This document shows positions 34,517 to 43,300 of a DNA stretch of 50,083 nucleotides, in pieces (position 1 is the stretch's first letter; each line of letters opens with the position of its first letter). A program made the position numbers and the translations under genes. The stretch lies in assembly GCA_903822545.1 (NCBI GenBank), contig CAIJPN010000062.1, positions 1-50,083 on the forward strand, given 5' to 3'. The stretch is from an uncultured Anaerolineae bacterium (lineage in GTDB: Bacteria; Chloroflexota; Anaerolineae; Anaerolineales; Villigracilaceae). The notes under the pieces are model-generated. The model worked only from the letters and a program-made list of their open reading frames with translations. It was not told the origin of the DNA and did not search any database.

Positions 34517-36001
34517 CTACCGCGCAATCTGGTAGTTTGGCGCTTCCTTCGTGATAACTACATCGTGCGGGTGACTCTCGATCAGCCCGGCGTTGGTAAT
34601 TTTGATCAGGCGGGTTTTGGTGCGCAGGTCATCCAGGCTGGCAGCCCCGGCGTAGCCCATGCCCGAGCGCAGGCCGCCGACCAGCTGGTAGACAAAGTCG
34701 CGCAGCAGGCCTTTGTACGGAACACGCCCTTCGATGCCTTCCGGCACCAGTTTAGATGGCCCGCCCTGCCCCGAGCCGTAGCGGTCTTTGCCGTAGCCTT
34801 GCATCGCGCCCATCGAACCCATGCCACGATATTCCTTGAAACGGCGACCCTCGAAGATGATCAGGTCGCCAGGCGACTCCTCCAGCCCGGCCAGCAGGCT
34901 GCCGAGCATGACCGTATCGGCCCCGGCCACCATCGCCTTGACGATGTCGCCGCTGTATTTAATGCCGCCATCGCCGATAACAGGGATTCCGAGCCGGTGG
35001 GCTTCCTGCGCGCACTCGTAGATGGCGCTCAACTGCGGCATCCCGGCCCCGGCTACGATGCGAGTGGTACAGATTGAGCCAGCGCCCACACCCACTTTAA
35101 CAGCATCCGCCCCGGCTTCGATCAGCGCCCGCGTGCCTTCGCGGGTGACCACATTCCCGGCGATGATCGGCAGTTTGGGGTGCAGCGCGCGGATGCGCTG
35201 GATGGCGTTGAGCACACCCTTGCTGTGGCCGTGGGCCGTGTCGATGGTAATAACATCCACCCCGGCATCCACCAGCCCGCCGACGCGCGATTCCAGGTCG
35301 CCGCCCACACCCACAGCGGCCCCCACTCTCAGACGGCTGCGCTCATCCAGCGCCGCCAGTGGATGCTCGATACCGGTCAAAATATCTTTAACGGTCAGCA
35401 GCCCCTTCAGGTGGCCACTTACATCCACCAGCAGCAGTTTTTCAATGCGATGTTTCTGCAAAAGCGCCTTCGCATCCGCGTTGGAAATCCCCACCGGGGC
35501 CGTCACCAGTCGCTCGCGGGGCGTCATAAACGCACTGATGGGCTGTCCATAATCCGATTTTTCCACAAAACGGATGTCGCGGTTGGTCAGGATGCCCGTC
35601 AGCGTGCCATCGCGACCCACAATCGGCACGCCCGAAATCTTATAGTGCGCCATAATATCTTCAGCCTGTTGCAGCGTAGCATCCGGCGGCAGCGTCACCG
35701 GGTCGCTGATCATCCCAGCCTGCGAGCGTTTCACCTTATCCACCTCCGCCGCCTGCTGTTCCGGCGACATATTGCGGTGGATGATGCCCAGCCCGCCCTC
35801 GCGCGCCAGCGCAATTGCCAGCCGCGCTTCAGATACGGTATCCATCGCCGCCGAAAGCACCGGGATATTCAGCGTAATCTCGCGCGTCAAATGCGCCTTC
35901 ACTTCCACCTGCGAAGGCAGCACCTCGCTGTAGCCTGGCAGCAGCAGCACATCGTCAAACGTCAGCATTTCGCGCGAATTTTCAAACAAATCTTCGTTCA
36001 T
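34517..36001 (-). CDS. guaB: Inosine-5'-monophosphate dehydrogenase
   Basis: A 494-residue IMPDH from the ATG at 36001, with AAGGAT upstream; a longer frame to 36601 is not credible. Motifs in order: [40 protein letters not shown] and [19 protein letters not shown], two CBS domains (about 95-215, [20 protein letters not shown]), then [16 protein letters not shown], the catalytic loop [20 protein letters not shown] with the active Cys, and [18 protein letters not shown]. It makes XMP from IMP with NAD, the committed step to GMP. A complete and ordinary family member. Confidence 0.96.
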   Translation of the reverse strand: MNEDLFENSREMLTFDDVLLLPGYSEVLPSQVEVKAHLTREITLNIPVLSAAMDTVSEARLAIALAREGGLGIIHRNMSPEQQAAEVDKVKRSQAGMISDPVTLPPDATLQQAEDIMAHYKISGVPIVGRDGTLTGILTNRDIRFVEKSDYGQPISAFMTPRERLVTAPVGISNADAKALLQKHRIEKLLLVDVSGHLKGLLTVKDILTGIEHPLAALDERSRLRVGAAVGVGGDLESRVGGLVDAGVDVITIDTAHGHSKGVLNAIQRIRALHPKLPIIAGNVVTREGTRALIEAGADAVKVGVGAGSICTTRIVAGAGMPQLSAIYECAQEAHRLGIPVIGDGGIKYSGDIVKAMVAGADTVMLGSLLAGLEESPGDLIIFEGRRFKEYRGMGSMGAMQGYGKDRYGSGQGGPSKLVPEGIEGRVPYKGLLRDFVYQLVGGLRSGMGYAGAASLDDLRTKTRLIKITNAGLIESHPHDVVITKEAPNYQIAR

Positions 36002-36152
36002 TCTTATCCTTTCATAAAAACTTGGGTAAATTTCGCCTGATTTTACATCAATTGTCTGTACAAACTCGTAGCGCAACCTGGCAATTTGCGTTACAACCCC
36101 ACCCCACCCAAAAGCGTATTCCATATTAAAATCCAACCACAAGGAGTTTCCC

Positions 36153-36353
36153 ATGAACGATCGTCCCGGATGTCTCTCAGGCTTGCTCAAACTCTTCCTC
36201 ATCGACACCATCTTCGACTTTGCCCAGCGCAAATTCGGCTTTGGGCGCGGCGGCTGCTGCGGCTGTGGCTGCGGCTTCATCCTGCTCATCTTCTCCTGCA
36301 TCGCCACCATCTCCGTTATCTTCGGCACCAACTGGGGCCAATTCAACTTATAA
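36153..36353 (+). CDS. Small Cys/Gly-rich membrane protein
   Basis: A 66-residue protein with AAGGAG 7 nt upstream of the ATG. It has a helical N-terminus, the cluster [11 protein letters not shown], and one hydrophobic helix ([16 protein letters not shown]). The Cys cluster could bind metal or a prosthetic group, or simply be a Gly-rich hinge. The next gene starts directly after its stop codon, so the two are coupled. I do not recognise the family. Confidence 0.65.
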   Translation: MNDRPGCLSGLLKLFLIDTIFDFAQRKFGFGRGGCCGCGCGFILLIFSCIATISVIFGTNWGQFNL

Positions 36354-37061
36354 ATGCGACGGATCCTGCTTCCCGGCCTGCTGATCGCGCTTTTTTGGTG
36401 GATGTCTGCATCCGCGCCTGCCTCCGCACAGGGAGATATTCCCACGCCCACGCAGGCATCCACCGCACCAGCCGAAACACAGCCGCCCCCCAGCCTGCCC
36501 GCCGACAAACCGGGCATCAGCTCCCCGCAGCCGGGCGACGAACTCCAGGGAGTAGTCAACATCCTGGGCATGGTTCCCGCTAACGGGGTACTCTCCATCA
36601 ACCTATCCTTTTCCTACACAGCCGACACCACCGACACCTGGTACCCCATCCCCATGGCCGCCCAACCCGCCATCGATGGCATCCTCGCCACCTGGGACAC
36701 CAGCACAGTGACCGATGGCTACTACAACCTGCGCCTGCGCATCTCCATGAACGATGGCGTACTCCAACGCACCATCGAAAACCTGCGCATCCGCAACTAC
36801 AGTTCGCTAGACACACCCACCCCCCAGCCGAGCGCCACCCGCACCGAAACCCCACCCGCCACGCAGACACCCGTCCCGCCCACAGCCACCATTGCGGCCT
36901 CGCCCACCATCGTTCCCACGCCCACACGCCTGCCTGCCAACCCCGCCACCATCACAACCCAATCCATCTGGCTCAGCCTCGGGCAGGGCGCGCTGGTCGT
37001 CCTGGCCGCCTTCACCGTTTTTGGCCTGCTGCTAGCCCTCAGCCAAAAACTCCGCACCTAA
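36354..37061 (+). CDS. Exported protein with Ig-like domain and C-terminal membrane anchor
   Basis: A 235-residue protein. The N-terminus is a signal peptide ([21 protein letters not shown]). A Pro/Thr/Ala-rich stretch is followed by a beta domain at about 45-150 with [20 protein letters not shown] and [20 protein letters not shown], which resembles Ig/fibronectin-like surface domains. Another Pro/Thr-rich linker leads to a transmembrane helix at the end ([20 protein letters not shown]). It should be anchored with the domain outside. Co-transcribed with the small gene before it. Confidence 0.7.
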   Translation: MRRILLPGLLIALFWWMSASAPASAQGDIPTPTQASTAPAETQPPPSLPADKPGISSPQPGDELQGVVNILGMVPANGVLSINLSFSYTADTTDTWYPIPMAAQPAIDGILATWDTSTVTDGYYNLRLRISMNDGVLQRTIENLRIRNYSSLDTPTPQPSATRTETPPATQTPVPPTATIAASPTIVPTPTRLPANPATITTQSIWLSLGQGALVVLAAFTVFGLLLALSQKLRT

Positions 37062-37071
37062 GCACTACCCC

Positions 37072-37461
37072 ATGACCCGCCCCCGCGCAGCCACCGCCAT
37101 CCTTCGTGACGATCACATCTTGATGATCCGCCACATCTTCGAAGGCCGTGATTTTTGGACACTTCCCGGCGGCGGCCTCGAACCCGGCGAAACCTACGAA
37201 CAAGCCGCCATCCGCGAGACGCTGGAAGAAGCCGGGCTGGCGGTGCAAATCGTCCGATTTTTGTATGAACGTCCCTATCGCGCCGGACAAGAACAAGTTT
37301 TCCTGGCCGAGATCATCGGCGAGCAAATCCCCATCCCCGGCATCGACCCCGAAATCCCGCTTGATAACCAGTGGATTTGCGAAGTCCGCTGGCACCCGCT
37401 TGAATCGATGAAAGACGACCGGCAGGTAAAACTCGTCATCCAGGCGCTCCATGACCTATGA
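37072..37461 (+). CDS. Nudix hydrolase
   Basis: A 129-residue protein with a complete Nudix box: GGGLEPGETYEQAAIRETLE followed by EAGL, matching G-x5-E-x7-RE-x2-EE-x-G. The rest is the usual alpha/beta sandwich. Nudix enzymes cleave nucleoside diphosphate derivatives; the substrate is not readable. Its end overlaps the start of the next gene by 11 nt. Confidence 0.9.
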   Translation: MTRPRAATAILRDDHILMIRHIFEGRDFWTLPGGGLEPGETYEQAAIRETLEEAGLAVQIVRFLYERPYRAGQEQVFLAEIIGEQIPIPGIDPEIPLDNQWICEVRWHPLESMKDDRQVKLVIQALHDL

Positions 37462-37951
37462 CCTTCGACCTTTGACCGCATCTGACCGCCCCTGGCTGCG
37501 CCGCTTCATCACCGAACACTGGGGCGCAGAACTGATCATTATCCACGGCGAACAGCTCGCCCCCGCTGAACACCCCGGTTTCGCCGCTTTCGATGGGAAT
37601 GAAATCATTGGCCTGGTCACATACGCCATTCGCGGCGACGAATGCGAAATTCTCAGCCTCGACAGCCTGCGCGAAAGCCAGGGAATCGGCACAAGCCTGA
37701 TAAAATCTGTCCGCGAAATTGCGCTCAAAAACGGCTGCCGCCGCTTGTGCCTGAGCACCACCAACGACAACCTCAACGCCCTGCGCTTCTACCAAAAACG
37801 TGGCTTTGAACTGGTCGCCATTCGCCGCCGCGCCGTTGAAGAATCGCGCAAACTCAAGCCATCCATCCCACTGCTCGGCGAGTTCGGCATCCCTCTCCGC
37901 GATGAAATCGAATTAGAAATGCCTCTATCGTACACCGAACACACGGGCTAA
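37451..37951 (+). CDS. GNAT-family N-acetyltransferase
   Basis: A 166-residue protein with the GNAT fold: FDGNEIIGLVTYAI, CEILSLDSLRESQGIGTSLI as the acetyl-CoA-binding motif A (Arg/Gln-x-x-Gly-x-Gly/Ala), and RRLCLSTTNDNLNALRFYQK then RGFELV as motif B. The acceptor is unknown. It overlaps the Nudix gene, so they are coupled. Confidence 0.88.
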   Translation: MTYDLRPLTASDRPWLRRFITEHWGAELIIIHGEQLAPAEHPGFAAFDGNEIIGLVTYAIRGDECEILSLDSLRESQGIGTSLIKSVREIALKNGCRRLCLSTTNDNLNALRFYQKRGFELVAIRRRAVEESRKLKPSIPLLGEFGIPLRDEIELEMPLSYTEHTG

Positions 37952-38069
37952 CAATAAAAATGGATAGAACAAGAAAATATAAAAAATCGTATTCGTCCGT
38001 GTAATCCGTCAAATCCGTGTTCAAAAGAATTTTATGACCTTCCCGTTTTCCCTCTTCCAATCCCAATCC

Positions 38070-38669
38070 ATGACTGAAAACCTGCCCTATCTGCTCGTTG
38101 GCCTCGGCAACCCTGGCCGCGAATACGCTGATACCCGCCACAACATCGGCTTTATGCTCATCGACCGCATCACCATCCGCCTGAACGCGCGTGGGATGAA
38201 AGTGCAGTCGAAAGCGATTGTCATTACCGCCCAATACGAAGGCCAAAAACTCATCCTCGCCAAACCGCAGACCTACATGAATCTCTCCGGCCAGGCTGTG
38301 CAGGGCTTAATCAACTTTTACAAAGTGCCGCTCGATCATGTATTGGTAGCCCATGACGATCTTGATTTGCCGTTTTGCACCATCCGCATGCGCCCAGGCG
38401 GTGGAGCGGGCGGACAAAAAGGCGTCAAATCCACCATCGAGCAGCTCGGCACCCCCGATTTTGCGCGCCTGCGCCTCGGCATCGACCGTCCGCCCGGACG
38501 GATGGACGCCGCTGCCTACGTCCTGCAATCCTTCACCCAAAAAGAGTTGATGGATGTCTCTGAAACCCTCGACCGGGCCGCCGATGCCGCCCTGACCTTT
38601 GTCCGCGAGGGCCTGAACGTGGCAATGAATAAGTTTAATGGGGACGCGGGCAAACAAGCCGACAAGTAG
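38070..38669 (+). CDS. pth: Peptidyl-tRNA hydrolase
   Basis: A 199-residue protein from the ATG at 38070; an in-frame start at 38034 would add 12 residues not seen in the family. Motifs: LLVGLGNPGREYADTRHNIG with the catalytic His, AKPQTYMNLSGQAVQGL, VLVAHDDLDLPFCTIRMRPG and GGGAGGQKGVKSTIEQLGTP, DFARLRLGIDRP. It frees tRNA from peptidyl-tRNA released by stalled ribosomes and is normally essential. Direct upstream sequence (37965-38030) looks like an interspersed repeat. Confidence 0.95.
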   Translation: MTENLPYLLVGLGNPGREYADTRHNIGFMLIDRITIRLNARGMKVQSKAIVITAQYEGQKLILAKPQTYMNLSGQAVQGLINFYKVPLDHVLVAHDDLDLPFCTIRMRPGGGAGGQKGVKSTIEQLGTPDFARLRLGIDRPPGRMDAAAYVLQSFTQKELMDVSETLDRAADAALTFVREGLNVAMNKFNGDAGKQADK

Positions 38670-38808
38670 GCGGGCAGAATAACGGCTCGTTTTTATCACC
38701 AGCTGCGCTATCTTGGCAGTTAAAAAGCTGACTTTATGAAAACCCTGGGGGATCAAGAACAGGCTGTCATTATGGGCCCATTCTGTGCTATGCTTTTAAT
38801 AACAGCTT

Positions 38809-38824
38809 TGTGCAATTACTCACA
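38809..38824. promoter_or_regulatory. CRP-like site upstream of the sensor kinase
   Basis: TGTGC-AATTAC-TCACA differs from the consensus TGTGA-N6-TCACA at one base. It lies about 115 nt before the GTG start of the sensor kinase gene. Confidence 0.4.
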
Positions 38825-38931
38825 TGCAGCTAAAAGCCACCCGTTTTCGCCCTGAGCGGTACGTTGCAGGGCGGGTGTGAGGAAACACGAATCCCTAATT
38901 CTTTCATGATCCGATCAAACCCAGGTGTCTT

Positions 38932-40410
38932 GTGGACATCATAACGGTTTACTTCTTCTACGGTCTATCCTTCTTCAGCATGGGGTTGGCTGTATTGCTG
39001 GAAGTAGACCGTTCTTCAAAATTGGATTTTGCCCGCGCACTGGCTCCCCTGGCAGCATTTGGGCTGATCCACGGCAGCCATGAGTGGCTGGAAATGTTCC
39101 TGCTGATCCATACAGATTTCAAACTGTCGGAGTATTATCAGTTTGTCGCTCCAGTGCGCATTATCTTGCTGGCGGCTTCCTTCTTCTGCCTGATCTCTTT
39201 TGGCGCGCGCCTGATTGTGGGGCCAAAACGCAACGCACTGCACTGGAAACTATTGATGACAATCGCCATAATCTGGGCGGCGGGCTTAACCTGGGTTTTT
39301 TCAACCGAACCCCAGCCGGTTGCCCTGGTAGCGGCAGATGTCTATACCCGTTATTCACTCGCCATCCCCGGCGCAGCGCTGGCAGCCTGGGGCCTGGTAC
39401 TCCAGCGGCATCACTTTTTCGGCCTGGGGATGGAGAGAATCGGCTACGATGTTGTCATCGCGGCAATTGCTTTTGGCCTGTATGGCGGAGTGGGCCAGCT
39501 TTTTGTTGCACCCAGCCCAATTTTCCCCTCAAATTACCTGAATGCCCCAGTTTTCCAGGCCTGGACAGGTTTCCCGATCCAATTTTTCCGCACAATGATG
39601 GCATGCACCATTGCCATCTTTATCATTCGCTCGTTGCGAGCCTTTGAAGAGGAGAACCGCGCCCAAATCGAGAGCATGCGCGAAGCACAATTGGCCGAAC
39701 GCAAACGGATGGAGGAAGTGCGCGTGGAGTTGCTACGCCGAACCGTGCGCGCGCAGGAATCTGAACGGCAACGGATCGCCCGTGAATTGCACGATGAGCT
39801 CGGCCAAACGCTGACCGCCATTGGCCTGGGGCTGCGTGCGATTGTCAGTAATGCGGCGTCAAAACCCGAAAAAGTGGAAAAACAGGCCCAAAAGCTGGAA
39901 ACGCTGGTAGATGGCGGCCTGTCTGGGCTGCAAAACTTGATCATGGGATTGCATCCGCCACAGTTGGATGATTTCGGGCTGGTATCGGCCTTGCGCTGGT
40001 ATGCGCGCGAAATCGAGGGTCATACCAGGCTGGCTGTGGAGGTAACCTGCCAGGGGGCAGAGCGCGAGCTTGCGGTGGATGTCCGCATTGTGTTGTACCG
40101 CATCTGCCAGGAGGCCATCAGCAATATTCTTCGTCATGCCCAAATTGGACAAGCCCGAGTAGATGTCATTTTCCTGGAAAACGAGGTCAATATCCGCATT
40201 GAAGATGATGGCTGTGGATTTGACGTGAACAAAACCCTGGAAACCCCGCAGGCCCCAAGCTGGGGCTTGCGGGGGATGATCGAACGCGCCGCGCTGGTGG
40301 GCGGGAACTGCCAGGTTTTTTCGGAACCTGGAAGAGGCACATTGATCGAGGTCAGTGTGCCCTGCAAAGAAGGCCAGAATGTCGAAAATTCACCTGTTGC
40401 TGATAGATGA
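38932..40410 (+). CDS. NarL-type membrane sensor histidine kinase
   Basis: A 492-residue protein with a GTG start. Residues about 1-230 hold six or seven hydrophobic helices, a membrane sensor without a recognised ligand domain. A coiled-coil linker follows, then HisKA_3: QESERQRIARELHDELGQTL with the phosphorylated His, and a HATPase domain with YRICQEAISNILRHAQIGQA, IEDDGCGFDV and SWGLRGMIERAALVGG. This is the NarX/DesK-type class. Its stop overlaps the response regulator, so the two form a system. The signal is not known; the neighbours suggest redox or H2. Confidence 0.88.
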   Translation: MDIITVYFFYGLSFFSMGLAVLLEVDRSSKLDFARALAPLAAFGLIHGSHEWLEMFLLIHTDFKLSEYYQFVAPVRIILLAASFFCLISFGARLIVGPKRNALHWKLLMTIAIIWAAGLTWVFSTEPQPVALVAADVYTRYSLAIPGAALAAWGLVLQRHHFFGLGMERIGYDVVIAAIAFGLYGGVGQLFVAPSPIFPSNYLNAPVFQAWTGFPIQFFRTMMACTIAIFIIRSLRAFEEENRAQIESMREAQLAERKRMEEVRVELLRRTVRAQESERQRIARELHDELGQTLTAIGLGLRAIVSNAASKPEKVEKQAQKLETLVDGGLSGLQNLIMGLHPPQLDDFGLVSALRWYAREIEGHTRLAVEVTCQGAERELAVDVRIVLYRICQEAISNILRHAQIGQARVDVIFLENEVNIRIEDDGCGFDVNKTLETPQAPSWGLRGMIERAALVGGNCQVFSEPGRGTLIEVSVPCKEGQNVENSPVADR

Positions 40411-41032
40411 TCATGCCGTGGTGCGCGGTGGGCTGCGGATGCTGTTGGAGAACGAGGATGATATGGAAATCATCGGCGAGGCCAGCAGCGGGCTGGCAGC
40501 GCTGCAACTGGCCGCCCAACTCGCACCAGACGTGGTGATTATGGACATCAGCTTGCCGGATATTTCTGGCATCGAAGCCACCCGGCGGCTGAAAGAAACG
40601 CACCCCCAAATAGGTGTAGTCGCGCTCACCATTCACGAAGACCAGCAATATTTTTTTGAGATGCTGAAGGTGGGTGCGTCGGCATATGTGCCCAAACGCG
40701 CTGCCCCTGATGATTTGTTGACAGCCATCCGCACAGTGGCGCGCGGCAATGTGTATATTTTCCCATCGCTGGCGAACCTGCTGGTGGAGGATTTCCTTGC
40801 GCGCGCCGATGAAGATGGGCACCAAAATGCCCTGGGGGACCTGACTTCACGTGAGCAGGAGGTGCTGGCACTGCTGGCACAGGGGAAAACGAACGATGAT
40901 ATCGCCGATGCGCTGGTCATCAGCCGGCATACCGTTGCGCGTCACCGCGAAAATTTGATGTCGAAGCTCGGCCTGCACAATCGTAGTGAACTGGTAAAGT
41001 TTGCCATCCGCAAAGGGCTGATCAAACCCTGA
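40379..41032 (+). CDS. NarL/LuxR-family response regulator
   Basis: A 217-residue protein from the ATG at 40379, overlapping the kinase gene by 32 nt. Receiver domain: LLLIDDHAVVRGG, phospho-acceptor Asp in DVVIMDISLPDISG, ALTIHE and YVPKRAAPDD with the conserved Lys. The HTH is of LuxR type: LTSREQEVLALLAQGKTNDD, IADALVISRHTVARHRENLM. Partner of the kinase. The terminator at 41062 ends the operon. Confidence 0.92.
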   Translation: MSKIHLLLIDDHAVVRGGLRMLLENEDDMEIIGEASSGLAALQLAAQLAPDVVIMDISLPDISGIEATRRLKETHPQIGVVALTIHEDQQYFFEMLKVGASAYVPKRAAPDDLLTAIRTVARGNVYIFPSLANLLVEDFLARADEDGHQNALGDLTSREQEVLALLAQGKTNDDIADALVISRHTVARHRENLMSKLGLHNRSELVKFAIRKGLIKP

Positions 41033-41061
41033 TAGGGTGAATACACTATAAAAAGATGTTC

Positions 41062-41095
41062 CAGACCACCTATTGCCGGGTGGTCTGTTATTTTT
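41062..41095 (+). terminator. Intrinsic terminator after the two-component operon
   Basis: CAGACCACC (41062-41070) pairs with GGTGGTCTG (41079-41087), followed by TTATTTTT. Confidence 0.88.
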
Positions 41096-41146
41096 GTATG
41101 CTTTAAGTAGGAAACTGAAATTCACCAGACCAGAAAGGAGGTCGCT

Positions 41147-41437
41147 ATGATGCTCAAAACCCCACTTATCGCTGTATTTTGGTTCTTTGCCCTTGGGCTG
41201 CCTGCCGCCATTCTTGCAATCGCCGGTGCTGCCTACATTGACCTGCATTTGACCCAGATTTTTGCGTACCTCGCCAGCCTGGAATTAGCTACAACTGTTG
41301 GCCGGATCGGATGGGCCGCTGAAGCTTCCCAACGCCTGCCAGAACTGGCCGGGATGGTCATTGGAATGGTGGTAATCTGCACCATCTATCTCTTTGTGCG
41401 CAAACCAGCCGAGATGGAATACTCATCAGCAGATTAA
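41147..41437 (+). CDS. Small membrane protein of unknown function
   Basis: A 96-residue protein with AAAGGAGG upstream. Two hydrophobic helices are seen, one at residues about 8-28 (FWFFALGLPAAILAIAGAAY) and one at 66-84 (LAGMVIGMVVICTIYLFV), with an amphipathic middle part. It lies between the two-component operon and the hydrogenase operon, with its own terminator. No family is recognised. Confidence 0.7.
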   Translation: MMLKTPLIAVFWFFALGLPAAILAIAGAAYIDLHLTQIFAYLASLELATTVGRIGWAAEASQRLPELAGMVIGMVVICTIYLFVRKPAEMEYSSAD

Positions 41438-41451
41438 GTTAGCCAATAATG

Positions 41452-41482
41452 CAAAACCGCCTCGTAATGAGGCGGTTTTGTC
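41452..41482 (+). terminator. Intrinsic terminator after the small membrane protein
   Basis: CAAAACCGCCTC (41452-41463), loop GTAAT, GAGGCGGTTTTG (41469-41480). It works in either direction. Confidence 0.88.
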
Positions 41483-41560
41483 AAGAAACAGTGGCAGCCC
41501 GCTTCGCAATCCTTCTTGTCATAGTATCGGAATATTGCTAAATTCTATTAATTTCTGTGC

Positions 41561-41588
41561 TTGTTTTTTAATTTCAAAATGCTATAAT
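41561..41588 (+). promoter_or_regulatory. Promoter of the hdr-mvh operon
   Basis: TTGTTT (41561-41566) and a perfect TATAAT (41583-41588) with a 16-nt spacer. The start would be near 41595, giving a leader of about 80 nt that contains the CRP-like palindrome. Confidence 0.7.
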
Positions 41589-41638
41589 GATTTTAGCTCT
41601 TCGTTTTTCATCGAGGGGCGATAATTTTGCGCTTTATT

Positions 41639-41654
41639 TGTGAAAATTTTCACT
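41639..41654. promoter_or_regulatory. CRP-like operator in the hdrC leader
   Basis: TGTGA-AAATTT-TCACT matches TGTGA-N6-TCACA except for the last base, and GTGAAAATTTTCAC is a perfect 14-bp palindrome. It lies about 50 nt downstream of the predicted transcription start, so a bound protein should repress. The Crp/Fnr gene at 48954 is the likely source. Confidence 0.55.
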
Positions 41655-41675
41655 ATACAAAAAAAAGGAGGTCGC

Positions 41676-42278
41676 ATGGCACAAACCAAAACAGCCAGCC
41701 TGACAAAAGGCGCAGGATTTAAAAAACAAGAAGATTTGACGTTACTGAACGAGGTCAGCTCCGCCACAGCAGGTGTCTCGCACCTGGAAATGTGCATCCA
41801 GTGCGGCACATGCGGTGGGTCCTGCCCCTCCGCCGCAGATATGGATCATACGCCGCGCGCACTATTCGCAATGCTGCGCGCCGGCATGCGCGATGAAGTT
41901 CTGCACAGCAACACGCCCTGGATGTGCGTATCCTGTTATCACTGCGTGGTGCGCTGCCCGCAGGAAGTGCACATCGCCGATGTAATGTACACGCTCAAAA
42001 GCATGGCCATCAAGGCCCACCAATACAAAGACAACACCGCGCCCGATTTTTCACAAACCTTTGTGGATAATATCGAAGCCTTTGGGCGCAGTTACGAACT
42101 GGGGCTGGCTGGCCGCTTTTACCTGCAACACCAACCGTTACGCCTGCCCGGCATGGCCGGGATGGGATGGGGAATGCTTAGCAGCAGACGCATGAACATC
42201 CTGCCATCCCGCATTGAGCAAATCGACCAGCTCAAAGCCATCCTGACCAAGGCCAAGACCCTGGAGCTGACATCATGA
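41676..42278 (+). CDS. hdrC: Heterodisulfide reductase subunit C-like iron-sulfur protein
   Basis: A 200-residue protein from the ATG at 41676, with a consensus AAAGGAGG upstream. It has two CxxCxxCxxxCP ferredoxin motifs: CIQCGTCGGSCP and CVSCYHCVVRCP, giving two [4Fe-4S] clusters. The region after them (IADVMYTLKSMAIKAHQYKD) is the HdrC pattern. It passes electrons between HdrA and the HdrB active site. ATGA overlap with hdrB. The disulfide or other acceptor in this organism is unknown. Confidence 0.9.
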   Translation: MAQTKTASLTKGAGFKKQEDLTLLNEVSSATAGVSHLEMCIQCGTCGGSCPSAADMDHTPRALFAMLRAGMRDEVLHSNTPWMCVSCYHCVVRCPQEVHIADVMYTLKSMAIKAHQYKDNTAPDFSQTFVDNIEAFGRSYELGLAGRFYLQHQPLRLPGMAGMGWGMLSSRRMNILPSRIEQIDQLKAILTKAKTLELTS

Positions 42279-43291
42279 ACAAATATATCTACTACCCCGG
42301 TTGTTCCATGGAAGGCTCCGCGCGCGCTTACGCCGAATCGCTCAGCCAGGTTGCCAAAATCCTTGATATGGAGCTGGCAACCGTGCGCGATTGGAACTGC
42401 TGCGGCGCCACCGAATACCTGAGCATCAACCTGATCCCGGCTTATTCGCTGATCGCCCGCAACCTGGCAATTGCCGCCGGGCAGGTCAACGGCACCAACG
42501 AACTGATGGCGCCCTGTTCAGCTTGCTACCTGAACCTGGAAAAAGCCGATTACTACATGGCCGAACGCCCGGCCCTCGGTGAAAAAGTCAACGAGGCCCT
42601 GGCGGCGGGCGGCCTGCACTACAAACCCGGCTCTCTGCAAATCCGTCACCTGGTGGATGTGCTGGTCAACGACATTGGGCTGGATGTGATCAAATCAAAA
42701 GTTGTCCGCCCGCTGACCGGCCTGCGCATTGCCCCGTATCTCGGCTGCATGGTTCCCCGCCCCGATTACCAACACCGCTGGTCTGACCACGAATACCCGC
42801 TGGAACTTGACGACCTGATGCACGTGCTTGGCGCAGAAGTGATCGACTTCCCGCTCAAAACCGATTGCTGCGGCGGCCACATGAGCCAGATTGCGCCCGA
42901 AACCGCCTACGAACTCATCCGAAGGCTGGTTTCCGAGGCCGATGAGTACCAGGCCGACCTGATGGTCACCGTCTGCCCGATGTGCCAGATGAACCTGGAT
43001 GCCTACCAGGGCGAAGCCAATCGCTTTTTTGGAACAAAGTACCAGATGCCGATCGTTTTCTTCACCCAACTAATGGCGCTGGCTTTTGGAATCGACGCCA
43101 AAAGCGCCGGGTTCGGGCTGGAACTGGTTTCTGCCAAAAAAGCGCTGGCCCGCATCGGTGTAGAAGCTCCCGCCCCTGAGCCTGCTTCGCCGCGCCGGAA
43201 GCCGGATGGCCTGCCGATGCCACCCCACCGCCGCAAAAAATACGCCAGTGGACGCGAAGCCAGCGACGAGAAAATCGCCGTGGCTGAATAG
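42275..43291 (+). CDS. hdrB: Heterodisulfide reductase subunit B-like protein
   Basis: A 338-residue protein with two CCG domains. The first has YPGCSMEGSA, DWNCCGATEY and PCSACYLN; the second YLGCMVPRP, DCCGGHM and CPMCQMNLD. These are the ligands of the two non-cubane clusters of HdrB that reduce disulfide bonds. The C-terminal 40 residues are Pro/Lys-rich and probably disordered. It starts within the hdrC stop (ATGA), so it is coupled. Non-methanogens carry HdrB-like proteins with different acceptors, so CoM-S-S-CoB is not implied. Confidence 0.92.
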   Translation: MNKYIYYPGCSMEGSARAYAESLSQVAKILDMELATVRDWNCCGATEYLSINLIPAYSLIARNLAIAAGQVNGTNELMAPCSACYLNLEKADYYMAERPALGEKVNEALAAGGLHYKPGSLQIRHLVDVLVNDIGLDVIKSKVVRPLTGLRIAPYLGCMVPRPDYQHRWSDHEYPLELDDLMHVLGAEVIDFPLKTDCCGGHMSQIAPETAYELIRRLVSEADEYQADLMVTVCPMCQMNLDAYQGEANRFFGTKYQMPIVFFTQLMALAFGIDAKSAGFGLELVSAKKALARIGVEAPAPEPASPRRKPDGLPMPPHRRKKYASGREASDEKIAVAE

Positions 43292-43300
43292 GAGGCCAGA

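Noticed and set aside
36002-36601. Upstream extension of GuaB by 200 residues
   Set aside because: Overlaps the divergent small gene; the IMPDH family starts at 36001, which has a ribosome binding site.
37965-38030. Repeat-like sequence with ATCCGTC and CCGTGT units before pth
   Set aside because: Probably a common interspersed repeat; no operator or gene function can be supported.
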